DNA of 64,000 bases from Pedobacter nototheniae (GTDB lineage: Bacteria; Bacteroidota; Bacteroidia; Sphingobacteriales; Sphingobacteriaceae). A program made the position numbers and the translations under genes. The stretch's first letter is position 1. Each line of letters begins with the position of its first letter. Positions 53,887 to 63,514 of the stretch are shown in pieces. The DNA lies in the NCBI RefSeq assembly GCF_004335085.1, contig NZ_RQRS01000006.1:62001-126000 (forward strand), read 5' to 3'. The notes below the pieces were generated by a model, which was not told the DNA's origin, made no database searches, and saw only the letters and a list, made by a program, of their open reading frames with translations.

Positions 53887-56653
53887 AAATAATTTTTTTA
53901 AGTTTCTGTCAATGGCGACGCTTTGCTTTGCTTTGGCGTGCAAAACTCAAATGGCTACACAGCCTTTGTTGCTCGATCCGGAAGTAAGGACGGGTAAACT
54001 AGCCAATGGCTTTACTTATTATATCCGTAAAAATAAAACGCCTGAAAATCGGGTAACTATGTACCTCGCTGTAAAAGCAGGGTCACTCCTGGAAACCGAT
54101 CAGCAACGGGGGGTGGCACATTTTGTAGAGCATATGAGTTTTAACGGAACCAAACATTTCCCTAAAAAGGAATTGACTAATTATCTGGAGAAATCTGGTG
54201 TACGTTTTGGTGCAGACATTAATGCCAATACGGGCTTTGATGAAACGGTTTATCAGCTTCCGATACCTTCCGACAATCCAGAATTGCTAGCTAATGGCTT
54301 ACAGATTATGCGTGATTGGGCCCAAGAAGCTAATATTGATGCTGCAGATGTAGAACGTGAACGCCATGTGATTCTCGAAGAGAAACGCTACCGCGATGGA
54401 CTTGCGCAGCGTTACCAGGAAAAGGCCATTCCTTTCTATACCAACGGATCCCGTTATGGTATGCGTTTGCCAATCGGCACCGAAGAAGTATTGCTTAAGG
54501 TTTCTCCCGAAGAAATACGTAGTTATTATAAAGATTGGTACCGTCCTGATTTGCAGGCTATTCTGGTGGTTGGGGACATTGACCCTGATCAGATGGAAAA
54601 AAATATTAAAGCAAAGTTCTCCGATTTGAAAAAACCTGCAAATGAAAAAGTAAGGACGGTTTACCAGTCTAAATTAACTGGCAAAGGCCAATATATGCAG
54701 TTTCTTGATCCAGAAATGGCTGGTATATCTGTGGAAATAATGATGAAAGAATACACTGATAAGCTTACTACAACAACAGACTTCCGGACCGTTCTTTTAA
54801 AAAATCTATTTGGGCAGCTCGTAAACAACCGTTTTAGAGGACTACCACTTGCAGGTTTTACACCATTATCAGGTGGATTGACTTCTTTTTCAGTAGGGGT
54901 AACCACTAAACCAGCAGAAACTGAACAAGCCCTAAAAAGTGTTTGGCTGGAATTACGTAAAATGCAGGAGCAAGGCTTTACTTCCAAAGAGTTGGATAGG
55001 GTAAAAAAGAGTTATCTCCAAAAGATGTCAGATGAGATGCATGAGAAAGATAAAACAGCATCAGAGGTGCTCATTAAATCTTACTTGCAGCATTTTCTAA
55101 CGGGTAATGTACCTCAGGGAATCAAAGAAACATATCAGTTAACCACAGAATTACTTCCTGATATTACCTTAGAAGAGATCAATAGTCTGCTGGATACCTA
55201 CCTTAAGTCTAAAGATCGTGATGTGATAGTGAAGGGTTCTGAACACAATAAAGGATTTTTACCCGATGCCGCTACGGTGGATCGCTGGATAGAAAGCGTT
55301 TATACGCAAAGTTTGCCTGATGCTGAAGAAGATGTACAAGATTTGCCGCTATTGAAGGTTGAGCCTTCTCCAGGAAAAATCACATCAACAGAAGAAATTA
55401 AGGCTGTTGGTATTCAAAAGCTAACCCTGAGCAATGGGATGACTATTCTATTGAAAAAGACAGGATTTCAAAATGATCAGATTCTGTTTAAAGGCATTTC
55501 TGCTGGTGGTGCCAGTTTATACGCTGATGCAGATTACTTAAGCGCCATCAATGCAGCGAAGCTAACGGTAGCAGCCGGAGCAGGAAATTATGATGCGCTG
55601 CAACTTAATAAGCTTCTGGCGGGCAAAAAAGTGCAAGTAAGTCCTTTTATTATAGATGATTATCAAGGTTTTAGTGGAATTACGACTCCGCAAGATTTGC
55701 AAGCCAGTTTGGAACTTCTTCATGCTTATTTTACCGAACCCCGAAAAAATGAGGAAGCTTTTACCACATTGATAGAAAGGACCAAAGAGGAGATGGCTAC
55801 CACCGGAAATAATCGGTCTAAAGTATTTATGGATACGGTAAACTTTATTTTAGGGAACTCCCATATCCGTAAAATACCACCACGTGCAGATCAGCTGAGC
55901 CAGATTAAACTAAACCGAACCTTTGAAATATATAAGGAGCGTTTTGCTGATGCCTCTGGTTTTACCTTCCTTTTTGTTGGTAACCTTAATGAAAGCACCA
56001 TCAGACCTTCACTGGAAAAATACCTGGGCTCTTTGCCAGCTAAAAACCTCCATGAAACTGCAAGGGATGTAGGTATTCATATTCCGACAGGTCAAATTTC
56101 TAAAACGGTATACCTGGGTAACGAACAAAAGTCAAGCGTGTTTTTAACCTATTCAGGCGATTTTGATTATAATCTTCAGAATACCATTGATATGAATGCG
56201 GTGGCAGATGTTTTAAAAATCAACCTGACCCAGCGGCTGAGGGATCAAGAAGGCGGAACTTATACTCCAAATGTGCAGATCAATATGTCTAAATATCTAA
56301 AAAGCAGGTTCAGCCTGATCATTAGTTTTGACTGTGCCCCAGAAAATGTAGAGAAACTAATTACCTCGGCAAGGGAAGAGGTGAAGGCGATAAAGACTTC
56401 AGGACCTTCAGCAGATAATTTGCAAAAGTTTAAGGCTGCCCGAAGGGTTGGTTTACAAACTGGCTCAACTAATAATGATTTTTGGTTGGATTATCTGGCT
56501 TCGCAGATCATGACCAAAGAGCCATTGGACCAGTTCTATAACTACAATTCTGCCCTAAATGGAGTAACAACAAAAACGGTTCAGCAGGTGGCGGCAAAAT
56601 ACATCCAGGAAAAGAATTTTGTGAGACTTGTGCTGATGCCAGAAAAAAAATAA
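53876..56653 (+). CDS. M16-family zinc metallopeptidase, lipoprotein
   Basis: Insulinase/pitrilysin-type peptidase. Zinc motif HFVEH at residues 82-86 (His82, Glu85, His86) and the third ligand Glu162 about 76 residues on, in ERERHVILEEKR, as in active M16 enzymes. A second, inactive-type M16 half occupies about 500-925. The N-terminus has a lipobox (FALAC, Cys22), so it is anchored in the periplasm or at the outer membrane. M16 enzymes degrade short, unfolded peptides inside a chamber. The start overlaps the MutS-like gene by 11 bp and the second permease follows 12 bp later. Likely to cut the ligand brought in by SusCD. Confidence 0.93.
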   Translation: MLVKNNFFKFLSMATLCFALACKTQMATQPLLLDPEVRTGKLANGFTYYIRKNKTPENRVTMYLAVKAGSLLETDQQRGVAHFVEHMSFNGTKHFPKKELTNYLEKSGVRFGADINANTGFDETVYQLPIPSDNPELLANGLQIMRDWAQEANIDAADVERERHVILEEKRYRDGLAQRYQEKAIPFYTNGSRYGMRLPIGTEEVLLKVSPEEIRSYYKDWYRPDLQAILVVGDIDPDQMEKNIKAKFSDLKKPANEKVRTVYQSKLTGKGQYMQFLDPEMAGISVEIMMKEYTDKLTTTTDFRTVLLKNLFGQLVNNRFRGLPLAGFTPLSGGLTSFSVGVTTKPAETEQALKSVWLELRKMQEQGFTSKELDRVKKSYLQKMSDEMHEKDKTASEVLIKSYLQHFLTGNVPQGIKETYQLTTELLPDITLEEINSLLDTYLKSKDRDVIVKGSEHNKGFLPDAATVDRWIESVYTQSLPDAEEDVQDLPLLKVEPSPGKITSTEEIKAVGIQKLTLSNGMTILLKKTGFQNDQILFKGISAGGASLYADADYLSAINAAKLTVAAGAGNYDALQLNKLLAGKKVQVSPFIIDDYQGFSGITTPQDLQASLELLHAYFTEPRKNEEAFTTLIERTKEEMATTGNNRSKVFMDTVNFILGNSHIRKIPPRADQLSQIKLNRTFEIYKERFADASGFTFLFVGNLNESTIRPSLEKYLGSLPAKNLHETARDVGIHIPTGQISKTVYLGNEQKSSVFLTYSGDFDYNLQNTIDMNAVADVLKINLTQRLRDQEGGTYTPNVQINMSKYLKSRFSLIISFDCAPENVEKLITSAREEVKAIKTSGPSADNLQKFKAARRVGLQTGSTNNDFWLDYLASQIMTKEPLDQFYNYNSALNGVTTKTVQQVAAKYIQEKNFVRLVLMPEKK

Positions 56654-56665
56654 CTTTTTATAGAT

Positions 56666-58954
56666 ATGAAAAAAATTATACAAATAGCCAGGCTGGAGCT
56701 TAGCCTGCTATTTTATTCCCCAATTGCCTGGCTGCTGCTAATCATTCTGTTTATACAGGTTAGTTTGAGTTTTACAGGTATTATGCCCGATTTGGCACGT
56801 GCTAAAAGTGCGCCATTTTTAACGAGCATGTTGTTTACCGATGCTCAAAAAATTGGCATCATTGCCCGTATTCTCGATAGTTTGTACTTGTACGTTCCAT
56901 TAATTACCATGGGAATTATTAGCAGAGAAATCAGCAGTGGAAGTATCAAATTGCTCTATTCTTCCCCGGTTAAACTCAGTCATGTAGTTTATGGTAAATT
57001 TGGTGCCATGGCAATCTACAACCTAATAATTATCGGCATTTTAAGTCTTTTTGTTCTAGGCGTAGCTTTCATAATTCCGCACTTTGATTATGCCCATATT
57101 CTGGTGGCTTTACTGGCAACTTACCTGCTGATTAATGCTTATGCCGCGATTGGGATTTTTGTATCCAGTTTAACCTCTTACCAGGCAGTGGCTGCCATCA
57201 GTACTTTTGTGGTGCTCGCCTTTATGAACTATATAGGTACCGTTGGTCAGGATATGGATTTTATACGCGATTTAACTTTTAGTTTGTCTATGCCAAGCCG
57301 AGCCGAAAGAATTATGTCTGGCTTGCTAAATACCCGCGATGTGATTTATTACCTGGCAATTACCGCCATGTTTTTAGCTTTTACCATCACTAAATTGGAA
57401 ATGGAAAGGGTTTTAAAATCAACTTTACAGCAAATAGCACGCTATGCGCTGATTGTAGTGATTTGTTTAAGTATAACTTACATCACCTCCCGACAATCAA
57501 TGATTGGTTACTATGATGCAACTGCTACTAAAGTTAATACACTAACTAAAACCAGCCAGGAACTCCTGAAAAGAATGGGAGATGAGCCCATTGAAATGAC
57601 CGAATATGTGAACGGAATAGAAGATTCTTACAACAGGGCTACACCTAGTGAGCGCATTGCAGACATTGCCCGATGGGAACCATATTTAAGGTTTAAACCC
57701 AATATCAACCTCAAATGGGTTTATTATTACGATAGTATTCCTGGCCTTACTAAAAACTTAATTGAGTATAAAAGCACCTTTAATAAGTATGTTGTTTTTA
57801 TGTCGGGTGTTAATCAATTGGATCTTAGTGATTTTTTGAGCCCTAAGGAAATTCACAAGCAAATCAATCTTTACGAAGAGGATTCACGCACAGTGATGCA
57901 GTTGAAATATAAAGGGAAGGCAACCTTTTTACGTACCTTTCCTTTTGAACAAAATATGTGGCCTAAAGAAGCAGAGACCGGAGCGGCTTTGAAACGATTG
58001 ATTATGACTCCTCCAAAAATCGTTTTTGCAACGGATGGTTTTCAGCGGAGCATGGATAAGCTTGGGGATCGTGATTATAAAAAACTACTCAACGAGAAAA
58101 CAACCAGAAGTTCACTAATCAATCAGGGATTTGATTTAGACAGCGTTTCTTTAGAAAAGGGAGAAATCCCAAAGAACATATCTGTTCTGGTAATTGCCGA
58201 TCCTAAGGTTGCTTTCAGCGCAGCCGCGTTAGCCAAACTTCATAAGTATATTGCCGAAGGTGGTAACCTGATGGTTGCCGGAGAACCGGGTAAGCAGAAT
58301 GTGGTTAATCCTTTGCTGGATGAACTTGGAGTAAAAATGTTAAACGGAACTTTGCTTCAGCGTAGTCGGGATTATTCGTACGGTCTGGTTACTCCACTGG
58401 TATCGGCTGGGGCCGTGGCAATGTCATCTTTTTTACAGCCCTTTTATGCTTACCAATCTGTAGTTTCCATGCCTGATGCTGCGGCTTTGGATTATAACCC
58501 TAAAGGTGCCTTCGACATTCATCCCATCCTGATGACAGATGCGAAAACAAGCTGGTTAAAAAAAGGTAAATTTACGTTGGATTCAGCAGCATTGACTGTG
58601 GAAACGCGAAATGGAGATGAAGAAGGGTCATTTCCTACGGCATTGATGTTAACTAGAAAACAAAACAATAAAGATCAACGGATTCTGGTATCTGGCGATG
58701 CCGACTTTTTCAGTAATATGGAATTGGCGAGGGCAAATATGCGAACTGCCAATTCAAGCATTGCAGTAAACATTTTTAGCTGGTTTGCCAATGGAGAATT
58801 TCCCATAAATGTATCACGCCCAGAACCTAAAGATAATACCATTAAGCTCAATAAAGTACGTGTTAAAGTTATACAGGTTGTATATTACGGCCTAATCCCT
58901 GGACTCATGTTTCTCTCGGGCACCATATTATTAATCCGTAGAAAGCGCAAATAA
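56666..58954 (+). CDS. ABC permease fused to GldG-like domain, copy 2
   Basis: Second GldF/GldG-type fusion, 762 residues, paralogous over its whole length to the gene at 48929: the same six-helix permease with SREISSGSIKLLYSSPVKL, the same GldG-like periplasmic part (QRSRDYSYGLVTP, LVSGDADFFSN) and the same LLIRRKRK end. No separate ATPase gene accompanies it. I infer that the two permeases form a heterodimer driven by the GldA-like ATPase. Last gene of the cluster, with a large hairpin terminator just after it. Confidence 0.9.
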   Translation: MKKIIQIARLELSLLFYSPIAWLLLIILFIQVSLSFTGIMPDLARAKSAPFLTSMLFTDAQKIGIIARILDSLYLYVPLITMGIISREISSGSIKLLYSSPVKLSHVVYGKFGAMAIYNLIIIGILSLFVLGVAFIIPHFDYAHILVALLATYLLINAYAAIGIFVSSLTSYQAVAAISTFVVLAFMNYIGTVGQDMDFIRDLTFSLSMPSRAERIMSGLLNTRDVIYYLAITAMFLAFTITKLEMERVLKSTLQQIARYALIVVICLSITYITSRQSMIGYYDATATKVNTLTKTSQELLKRMGDEPIEMTEYVNGIEDSYNRATPSERIADIARWEPYLRFKPNINLKWVYYYDSIPGLTKNLIEYKSTFNKYVVFMSGVNQLDLSDFLSPKEIHKQINLYEEDSRTVMQLKYKGKATFLRTFPFEQNMWPKEAETGAALKRLIMTPPKIVFATDGFQRSMDKLGDRDYKKLLNEKTTRSSLINQGFDLDSVSLEKGEIPKNISVLVIADPKVAFSAAALAKLHKYIAEGGNLMVAGEPGKQNVVNPLLDELGVKMLNGTLLQRSRDYSYGLVTPLVSAGAVAMSSFLQPFYAYQSVVSMPDAAALDYNPKGAFDIHPILMTDAKTSWLKKGKFTLDSAALTVETRNGDEEGSFPTALMLTRKQNNKDQRILVSGDADFFSNMELARANMRTANSSIAVNIFSWFANGEFPINVSRPEPKDNTIKLNKVRVKVIQVVYYGLIPGLMFLSGTILLIRRKRK

Positions 58955-58955
58955 T

Positions 58956-59020
58956 TCTTTTTCTTCCCCAGCCTGCCTCTATTTAAAATTAGGGCAGGTT
59001 GGCAAGGAAGAAGAGTTTTT
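58956..59020 (+). terminator. Terminator of the 40278-58954 cluster
   Basis: Extended imperfect stem: CTTCCCCAGCCTGCCTCTA (left, to 58981) against TAGGGCAGGTTGGCAAGGAAG (right, from 58990), loop TTTAAAAT, then GAGTTTTT. Confidence 0.75.
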
Positions 59021-59059
59021 AATTTAACCGCTTTTACAAAATTTACCGTTAATCATAAT

Positions 59060-59659
59060 ATGAAAGATCACTTTATCAATTCGCTGACTGAATTATTAAC
59101 GGATTCTAACGGGAAACTGCTTTACGATATAGAACCTTTATATGCTATGTCAAGGCTGATAACCTTAGAAGCAAATGAAATATATATTTCCAAAGGAGAT
59201 TTGGGAAAGCGGCTGGCTTTTATTGAAAAAGGGGTTATGCGTGCCTATACCCACAAGGAAAATGCAGATGAGGTTACTTTATTTCTTAGGTGGGAAGGAC
59301 AGTTTATTGCCTCACATGATACAATCCTGCATCAAAGGCCTTCACGCTTTATTTACCGGGCGCTTGAACCATCAGTATTAATGGAAATTGATTATGATGT
59401 ATTAGAAGATATGCTCAGATTACATCCCGATTTGGAACCACTTAGAAATTTTTTCCTGATGCGCATGTTGTCTGAAACCCTACAAGTAATGGAATCTTTC
59501 GTTTTGCAATCTCCAGAGGAACGTTATCGGGAGTTGGTTACTGAGCGTTCTCAATTAGTAAACCGGGTAGCAGATAAATACATTGCTTCCATGCTCGGCA
59601 TTACACCGGTATCTCTAAGCCGCATCCGTAAGCGCATGCACCAAAAGGATAGAAGTTGA
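59060..59659 (+). CDS. Crp/Fnr-family transcriptional regulator
   Basis: Small 199-residue regulator with a cyclic-nucleotide-binding-like beta-roll (about 10-125; KGDLGKRLAFIEKGVMRAYT) and a C-terminal HTH (about 150-195; VADKYIASMLGITPVSLSRI). This CNMP-binding subtype is abundant in Bacteroidota and usually lacks the residues to bind cAMP; its ligand is unknown. It stands after the terminator of the large cluster and 92 bp before the desaturase gene, which it may regulate (two direct repeats lie between). Confidence 0.85.
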   Translation: MKDHFINSLTELLTDSNGKLLYDIEPLYAMSRLITLEANEIYISKGDLGKRLAFIEKGVMRAYTHKENADEVTLFLRWEGQFIASHDTILHQRPSRFIYRALEPSVLMEIDYDVLEDMLRLHPDLEPLRNFFLMRMLSETLQVMESFVLQSPEERYRELVTERSQLVNRVADKYIASMLGITPVSLSRIRKRMHQKDRS

Positions 59660-59661
59660 TG

Positions 59662-59702
59662 GAAATTATCTTTTGTTAAGATTCGAAATTATCTTTTGTT
59701 AA
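59662..59702. repeat. Two 18-bp direct repeats between regulator and desaturase gene
   Basis: GAAATTATCTTTTGTTAA at 59662-59679 and again at 59685-59702, identical, period 23 bp. Each contains a TATCTTTTG near-match to a -7 box. They may be a duplicated promoter or tandem regulator sites. Confidence 0.6.
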
Positions 59703-59751
59703 CGTCCTGAGCCCTTCGGCTTAGTTAGCTTTGATCTATAATTTAAAATTT

Positions 59752-60561
59752 ATGGAAACGATTATAGAAACATTTTTCAGAATATTAAGTCTGTCGGCCA
59801 TCCGATATTTTGTAATTGCAGGGATTCCCTTTTTTCTCTTTTACCGATTACTCGCCCCGAAGTTATTGCAATCTAAAATTCAGGCACGCCTGGCCTCAAA
59901 GAAAGATTTTGTTCGTGAAATTTGGTACTCCATGCAAAGTACGCTTGTTTTTACGTTTATTATTGTTGTAATTCTTTTAACCCCTTTGCGTAAATACACG
60001 CTTCTGTATGATAACCTTAGCGATTTTCCGCTTTGGTATATTCCGGTAAGCTTGGTAATCAGTTTGGTTATACATGACACCTATTTTTACTGGATGCATC
60101 GGTTACTACATCATAAAAGATTGTTTAAAACTGTACATCTTGTTCATCACAAAAGCACAAATCCCTCTCCATGGGCATCATACAGTTTTCATCTTTTGGA
60201 AGCTATACCTGAAGGCCTGGTTCTATTGCTGATTGTATTTTTAATTCCTATGCATCAAATCACGATATTTCTTTTCGTTGTTGCTGGTTTTATTATCAAT
60301 GTTTATGGCCACCTTGGATATGAATTGGCACCTAGATGGTTTCGCAGCAGTGTGCTGTTTCAGGTATTCAACACTTCCGTACACCATAACCTGCACCATA
60401 GCAAGTTTAAAGGCAATTATGGTTTGTATTTTAGAATCTGGGATAGAATAATGGGTACAGAACACCCTGATTATGTAAATGATTATGACCAAATCCAGAA
60501 CCAGCGTTTTGGAGCTTCGGTAGTAAAAGAAAGTAAATTACAAGAGGTAGTTACTCAATAA
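59752..60561 (+). CDS. Fatty acid hydroxylase / sterol desaturase family membrane protein
   Basis: Di-iron membrane hydroxylase. I choose ATG 59752 (METIIETFFRILSL). Four or more membrane helices and the histidine clusters of the family are intact: HDTYFYWMHRLLHH, HLVHHKS and HHNLHHSK. The substrate could be a fatty acid, carotenoid or other lipid. Length 269 fits. Downstream of a Crp/Fnr-type gene. Confidence 0.85.
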   Translation: METIIETFFRILSLSAIRYFVIAGIPFFLFYRLLAPKLLQSKIQARLASKKDFVREIWYSMQSTLVFTFIIVVILLTPLRKYTLLYDNLSDFPLWYIPVSLVISLVIHDTYFYWMHRLLHHKRLFKTVHLVHHKSTNPSPWASYSFHLLEAIPEGLVLLLIVFLIPMHQITIFLFVVAGFIINVYGHLGYELAPRWFRSSVLFQVFNTSVHHNLHHSKFKGNYGLYFRIWDRIMGTEHPDYVNDYDQIQNQRFGASVVKESKLQEVVTQ

Positions 60562-60779
60562 AATTTTTATAACTATTACTAAAAGCCAGCTTCAAATCCA
60601 ATCAGATAACGCTTGCTAAAAAGCGCACTTTTTTAAAGGCGAAAATTGGAACTTGATAACAAAATGTTGCCATTCTTTTAAATTCGATGACATATTATTG
60701 TTGTATTCTCCATTCTAGTTGCTGTATTGTTATGCTGTGTGTAAATTAATACCATTACATGTATTAAAAATGACAAGTT

Positions 60780-61535
60780 ATGGCAAGAAATGATTTAAAA
60801 GGGAAAGTGGTTTTGATCGCTGGCGGCGGTAAAAACCTTGGTGGATTATTAAGTAGAGATTTTGCAGCAAAAGGAGCAAAATTGGCTATTCATTACAATA
60901 GTGAAAGTTCAAAGATTGAAAGTGAAAAAACATTGGCAGAGGTACAGAAATTGGGTGCTGAAGCTTTTCTATTCCAGGGTGATTTAACTCAGATTGTCAA
61001 TTTAAACAGGTTTTTTGATGAAACAATTGCAAGGTTTGGAGGTATAGATGTTGCTATTAATACTGTTGGCATGGTATTGAAAAAGCCTTTTACCGAAACA
61101 ACTGAAGCGGAGTATGATACTATGTTTGGCGTAAACTCTAAATCTGCTTATTTCTTTTTACAGGAAGCTGGTAAAAAAATAAATGAAAATGGTAAAATCT
61201 GTACGATTGTTACTTCATTACTTGCTGCTTACACAGGATTATATTCTACCTATGCAGGCGCAAAAGCTCCGGTTGAACATTTCACAAGGGCAGCTTCAAA
61301 AGAGTTTGGTGCTAGGGGTATTTCTGTAACGGCAGTTGCGCCAGGGCCCATGGATACTCCTTTCTTCTATGGGCAAGAAAGTGATGATGCGGTAGCGTAT
61401 CATAAATCTGCCGCCGCTCTTGGTGGATTGACAGATATTAAAGACATTGCACCGCTGGTAGAGTTTTTGGTAACCGATGGATGGTGGATTACAGGACAAA
61501 CCATTTTTGCAAACGGCGGCTATACAACAAGATAG
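60780..61535 (+). CDS. SDR-family oxidoreductase
   Basis: Classical short-chain dehydrogenase/reductase, cytoplasmic, NAD(P)-dependent. The cofactor loop is AGGGKNLGG rather than the usual TGxxxGxG; the catalytic YxxxK is Y158/K162 in YAGAKAP, the preceding serine lies in IVTSLLAAY, and NTVGMV is the NAG-type strand motif variant. VAPGPMDTPFF is the normal PG motif. Length 251 is standard. Substrate unknown; no neighbouring pathway genes. Confidence 0.9.
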   Translation: MARNDLKGKVVLIAGGGKNLGGLLSRDFAAKGAKLAIHYNSESSKIESEKTLAEVQKLGAEAFLFQGDLTQIVNLNRFFDETIARFGGIDVAINTVGMVLKKPFTETTEAEYDTMFGVNSKSAYFFLQEAGKKINENGKICTIVTSLLAAYTGLYSTYAGAKAPVEHFTRAASKEFGARGISVTAVAPGPMDTPFFYGQESDDAVAYHKSAAALGGLTDIKDIAPLVEFLVTDGWWITGQTIFANGGYTTR

Positions 61536-61541
61536 GAACTT

Positions 61542-61574
61542 TAGGAGGTCGGTTTATGCTGACTTCCTATTTTT
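61542..61574 (+). terminator. Terminator after the SDR gene
   Basis: Stem TAGGAGGTC (61542-61550) / GACTTCCTA (61561-61569) with one G-T pair, followed by TTTTT. Confidence 0.7.
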
Positions 61575-61690
61575 CAATGTTTAATTACATTCTTGTTCTT
61601 CGGGTTTAAGCTACTTTCAAAAAAGACTGATATTTAATTTTACAACGCTTAGAGTTTAACTAAACTTATAAAAATCAGTTTATTACCGCT

Positions 61691-63514
61691 TTACCATGAC
61701 GTTAATGGTATTGACACGGTTATTTCAGTACCTTTCGAATCCGAATGTATTTTAGTTTCCCCGTTTAGGGATTGAACCCGTCTACGGATGGATTTTAAAC
61801 CTATAGTTGATTTTTCATTGCTGGATTTTTTTTCATTTAACCCTATCCCGTCATCATTGATTATTAAAATGAGGTTACCTTCTTCCTCATAAATTAGGAT
61901 TCCTACATTGTTAGCCCTGGCATGTTTGATAATATTGGTAATTGCCTCTTGGATGATACGGAGTAATGCAATTCGCGTATCCAAATCAACACCTATTAGT
62001 GAACTATCATCGATATTAATATTTTTATTGTAGCGACTTTCAGGTAAAAAATTATCTGTAAGTAGTTTAATATGTTCCTCAAAATGTTGTTCTTGTTGGT
62101 CGTTAGAGGAGCTAAACCATTCATGGCTTTTGTTTCGTGCTGCTTTGTAAGCATTTTCTGTTTCCCTCAAAAGCATATCCAGCTTGTTTTTTAAAATAAT
62201 ATCAGGAGTATTCAATGATAAGGCCTCTAATTGGTGCCTAATAGCAGCAATGGATGAGGCAAGGCCATCATGAAGGTCTTGCCCAAGGCGCTGTTGCTCT
62301 TCTCTAACCGCTTGATGTTTAGCTTCCTCCATAGCTATAATTTGCATATTTGCCGCGTTGTTAAGCGCATCTACCTGAGCTTTTGATTTCTTATCCTTGC
62401 GGAGCATGATTAGATAGATGATAAGCACAATAATGGCTGCGCAAGAGGATACAATCAGTAACCACAAAGCTCGACGTGCATTTTTAGCATTTAATAACTT
62501 GTTGTCATCCACTATAGCATTATATCGTATATAATCACTGATAAATTTTTTAGATTTTTCCCATTCTGCTGACATTGCCTTTTCCAATTGAAGATGAACA
62601 TTGATAATTTCGTCTTTGTCTTCTAATTGATTTGCAACTTCTAAAGCATTATTTAGGATATAAATCTCTAAGTACTTATCTCCACTTTTTTGTGCAACCT
62701 GGTAAGCCTGATAAAAATAATCAAGTGCAGTTTTAGGCTTGTCGTCATAATAACCTGTCATTAAGAAGAGCGCATTAATTTCTAAATTCGGATCACCAAT
62801 GCGCTGCGAATCTGATATTAACTGTTTTATAAGCGGTAATGCTTTCTGTTTTTGCCCACTTAAAATTAGTAAACGTCCTTGCCACAACTGATTGAAAATT
62901 AGCATTCGATCATCTTTGTACCTATTTGCAATTTCGTTGGATTTGCCTAAATAGTAATTAATGCTATCCTCAGTAAGATTCGGATTTCGGTTACAATAGC
63001 TAATATACACCTCAGCCATAATGCTGTCTTTCTCTAACTTTTTTCCAGTTTGGATGGCCTTTTGCAAAAGCGATTTAATTTTTGGCCTATCGGAAATACC
63101 CTTATTCATAACTTCGACCATATCTAAATACACCCGAATAATTTTCTCGGGATCATTTAGCGCTTGGTAATCTGGCAATATTTCAGCTAGCAATCCCAAA
63201 GATTCTGCGTATAATCCTCTTTTAAAAAAAGCATAAGCAATTAATTCGTCAGCATCTGCTTGCCCTTTCTGGTAACCTAAATTTGTTGCCATTCGCTTGG
63301 CCTTTACTCCGTAGTAAAAGCAACTATCTACATTTCTGCTTCGGTATAGTGCGCCTAATTGGTTTAAACTGTTAACCAGCTTAACACCATCTTTGATGAA
63401 GGGTAGTCCTTGTCGTTCCCGTTCAATTTGCTGAGTTTGGCATTTGGCAATGTTATTACTAACGCAAAACAATAGGCTTAATAGTAAACAATAGATAGGT
63501 TTTATGCGTGGCAT
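61691..63514 (-). CDS. NarL-type sensor histidine kinase with TPR sensor region
   Basis: Membrane kinase of the HisKA_3 class. I choose ATG 63514 (MPRIKPIYCLLLSLLFCVSN), which opens a signal peptide; the frame could start 26 codons earlier at 63592. Residues about 30-340 are TPR-like helices, then a coiled segment, a membrane helix (ARRALWLLIVSSCAAIIVLI), the phospho-acceptor H415 in LGQDLHDGLASSIAAIRHQL, and the ATPase domain (EAITNIIKHARANNVG, NDDGIGLN). The cognate NarL-type response regulator is not in the window. It is convergent with the SDR gene. Confidence 0.9.
   Translation of the reverse strand: MPRIKPIYCLLLSLLFCVSNNIAKCQTQQIERERQGLPFIKDGVKLVNSLNQLGALYRSRNVDSCFYYGVKAKRMATNLGYQKGQADADELIAYAFFKRGLYAESLGLLAEILPDYQALNDPEKIIRVYLDMVEVMNKGISDRPKIKSLLQKAIQTGKKLEKDSIMAEVYISYCNRNPNLTEDSINYYLGKSNEIANRYKDDRMLIFNQLWQGRLLILSGQKQKALPLIKQLISDSQRIGDPNLEINALFLMTGYYDDKPKTALDYFYQAYQVAQKSGDKYLEIYILNNALEVANQLEDKDEIINVHLQLEKAMSAEWEKSKKFISDYIRYNAIVDDNKLLNAKNARRALWLLIVSSCAAIIVLIIYLIMLRKDKKSKAQVDALNNAANMQIIAMEEAKHQAVREEQQRLGQDLHDGLASSIAAIRHQLEALSLNTPDIILKNKLDMLLRETENAYKAARNKSHEWFSSSNDQQEQHFEEHIKLLTDNFLPESRYNKNINIDDSSLIGVDLDTRIALLRIIQEAITNIIKHARANNVGILIYEEEGNLILIINDDGIGLNEKKSSNEKSTIGLKSIRRRVQSLNGETKIHSDSKGTEITVSIPLTSW

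Noticed and set aside
47990..58954. Gliding motility gldAFG locus
   Set aside because: The permeases are F-G fusions in two copies and sit with SusCD, MutS-like and M16 genes; no other gliding or type IX secretion gene is present.
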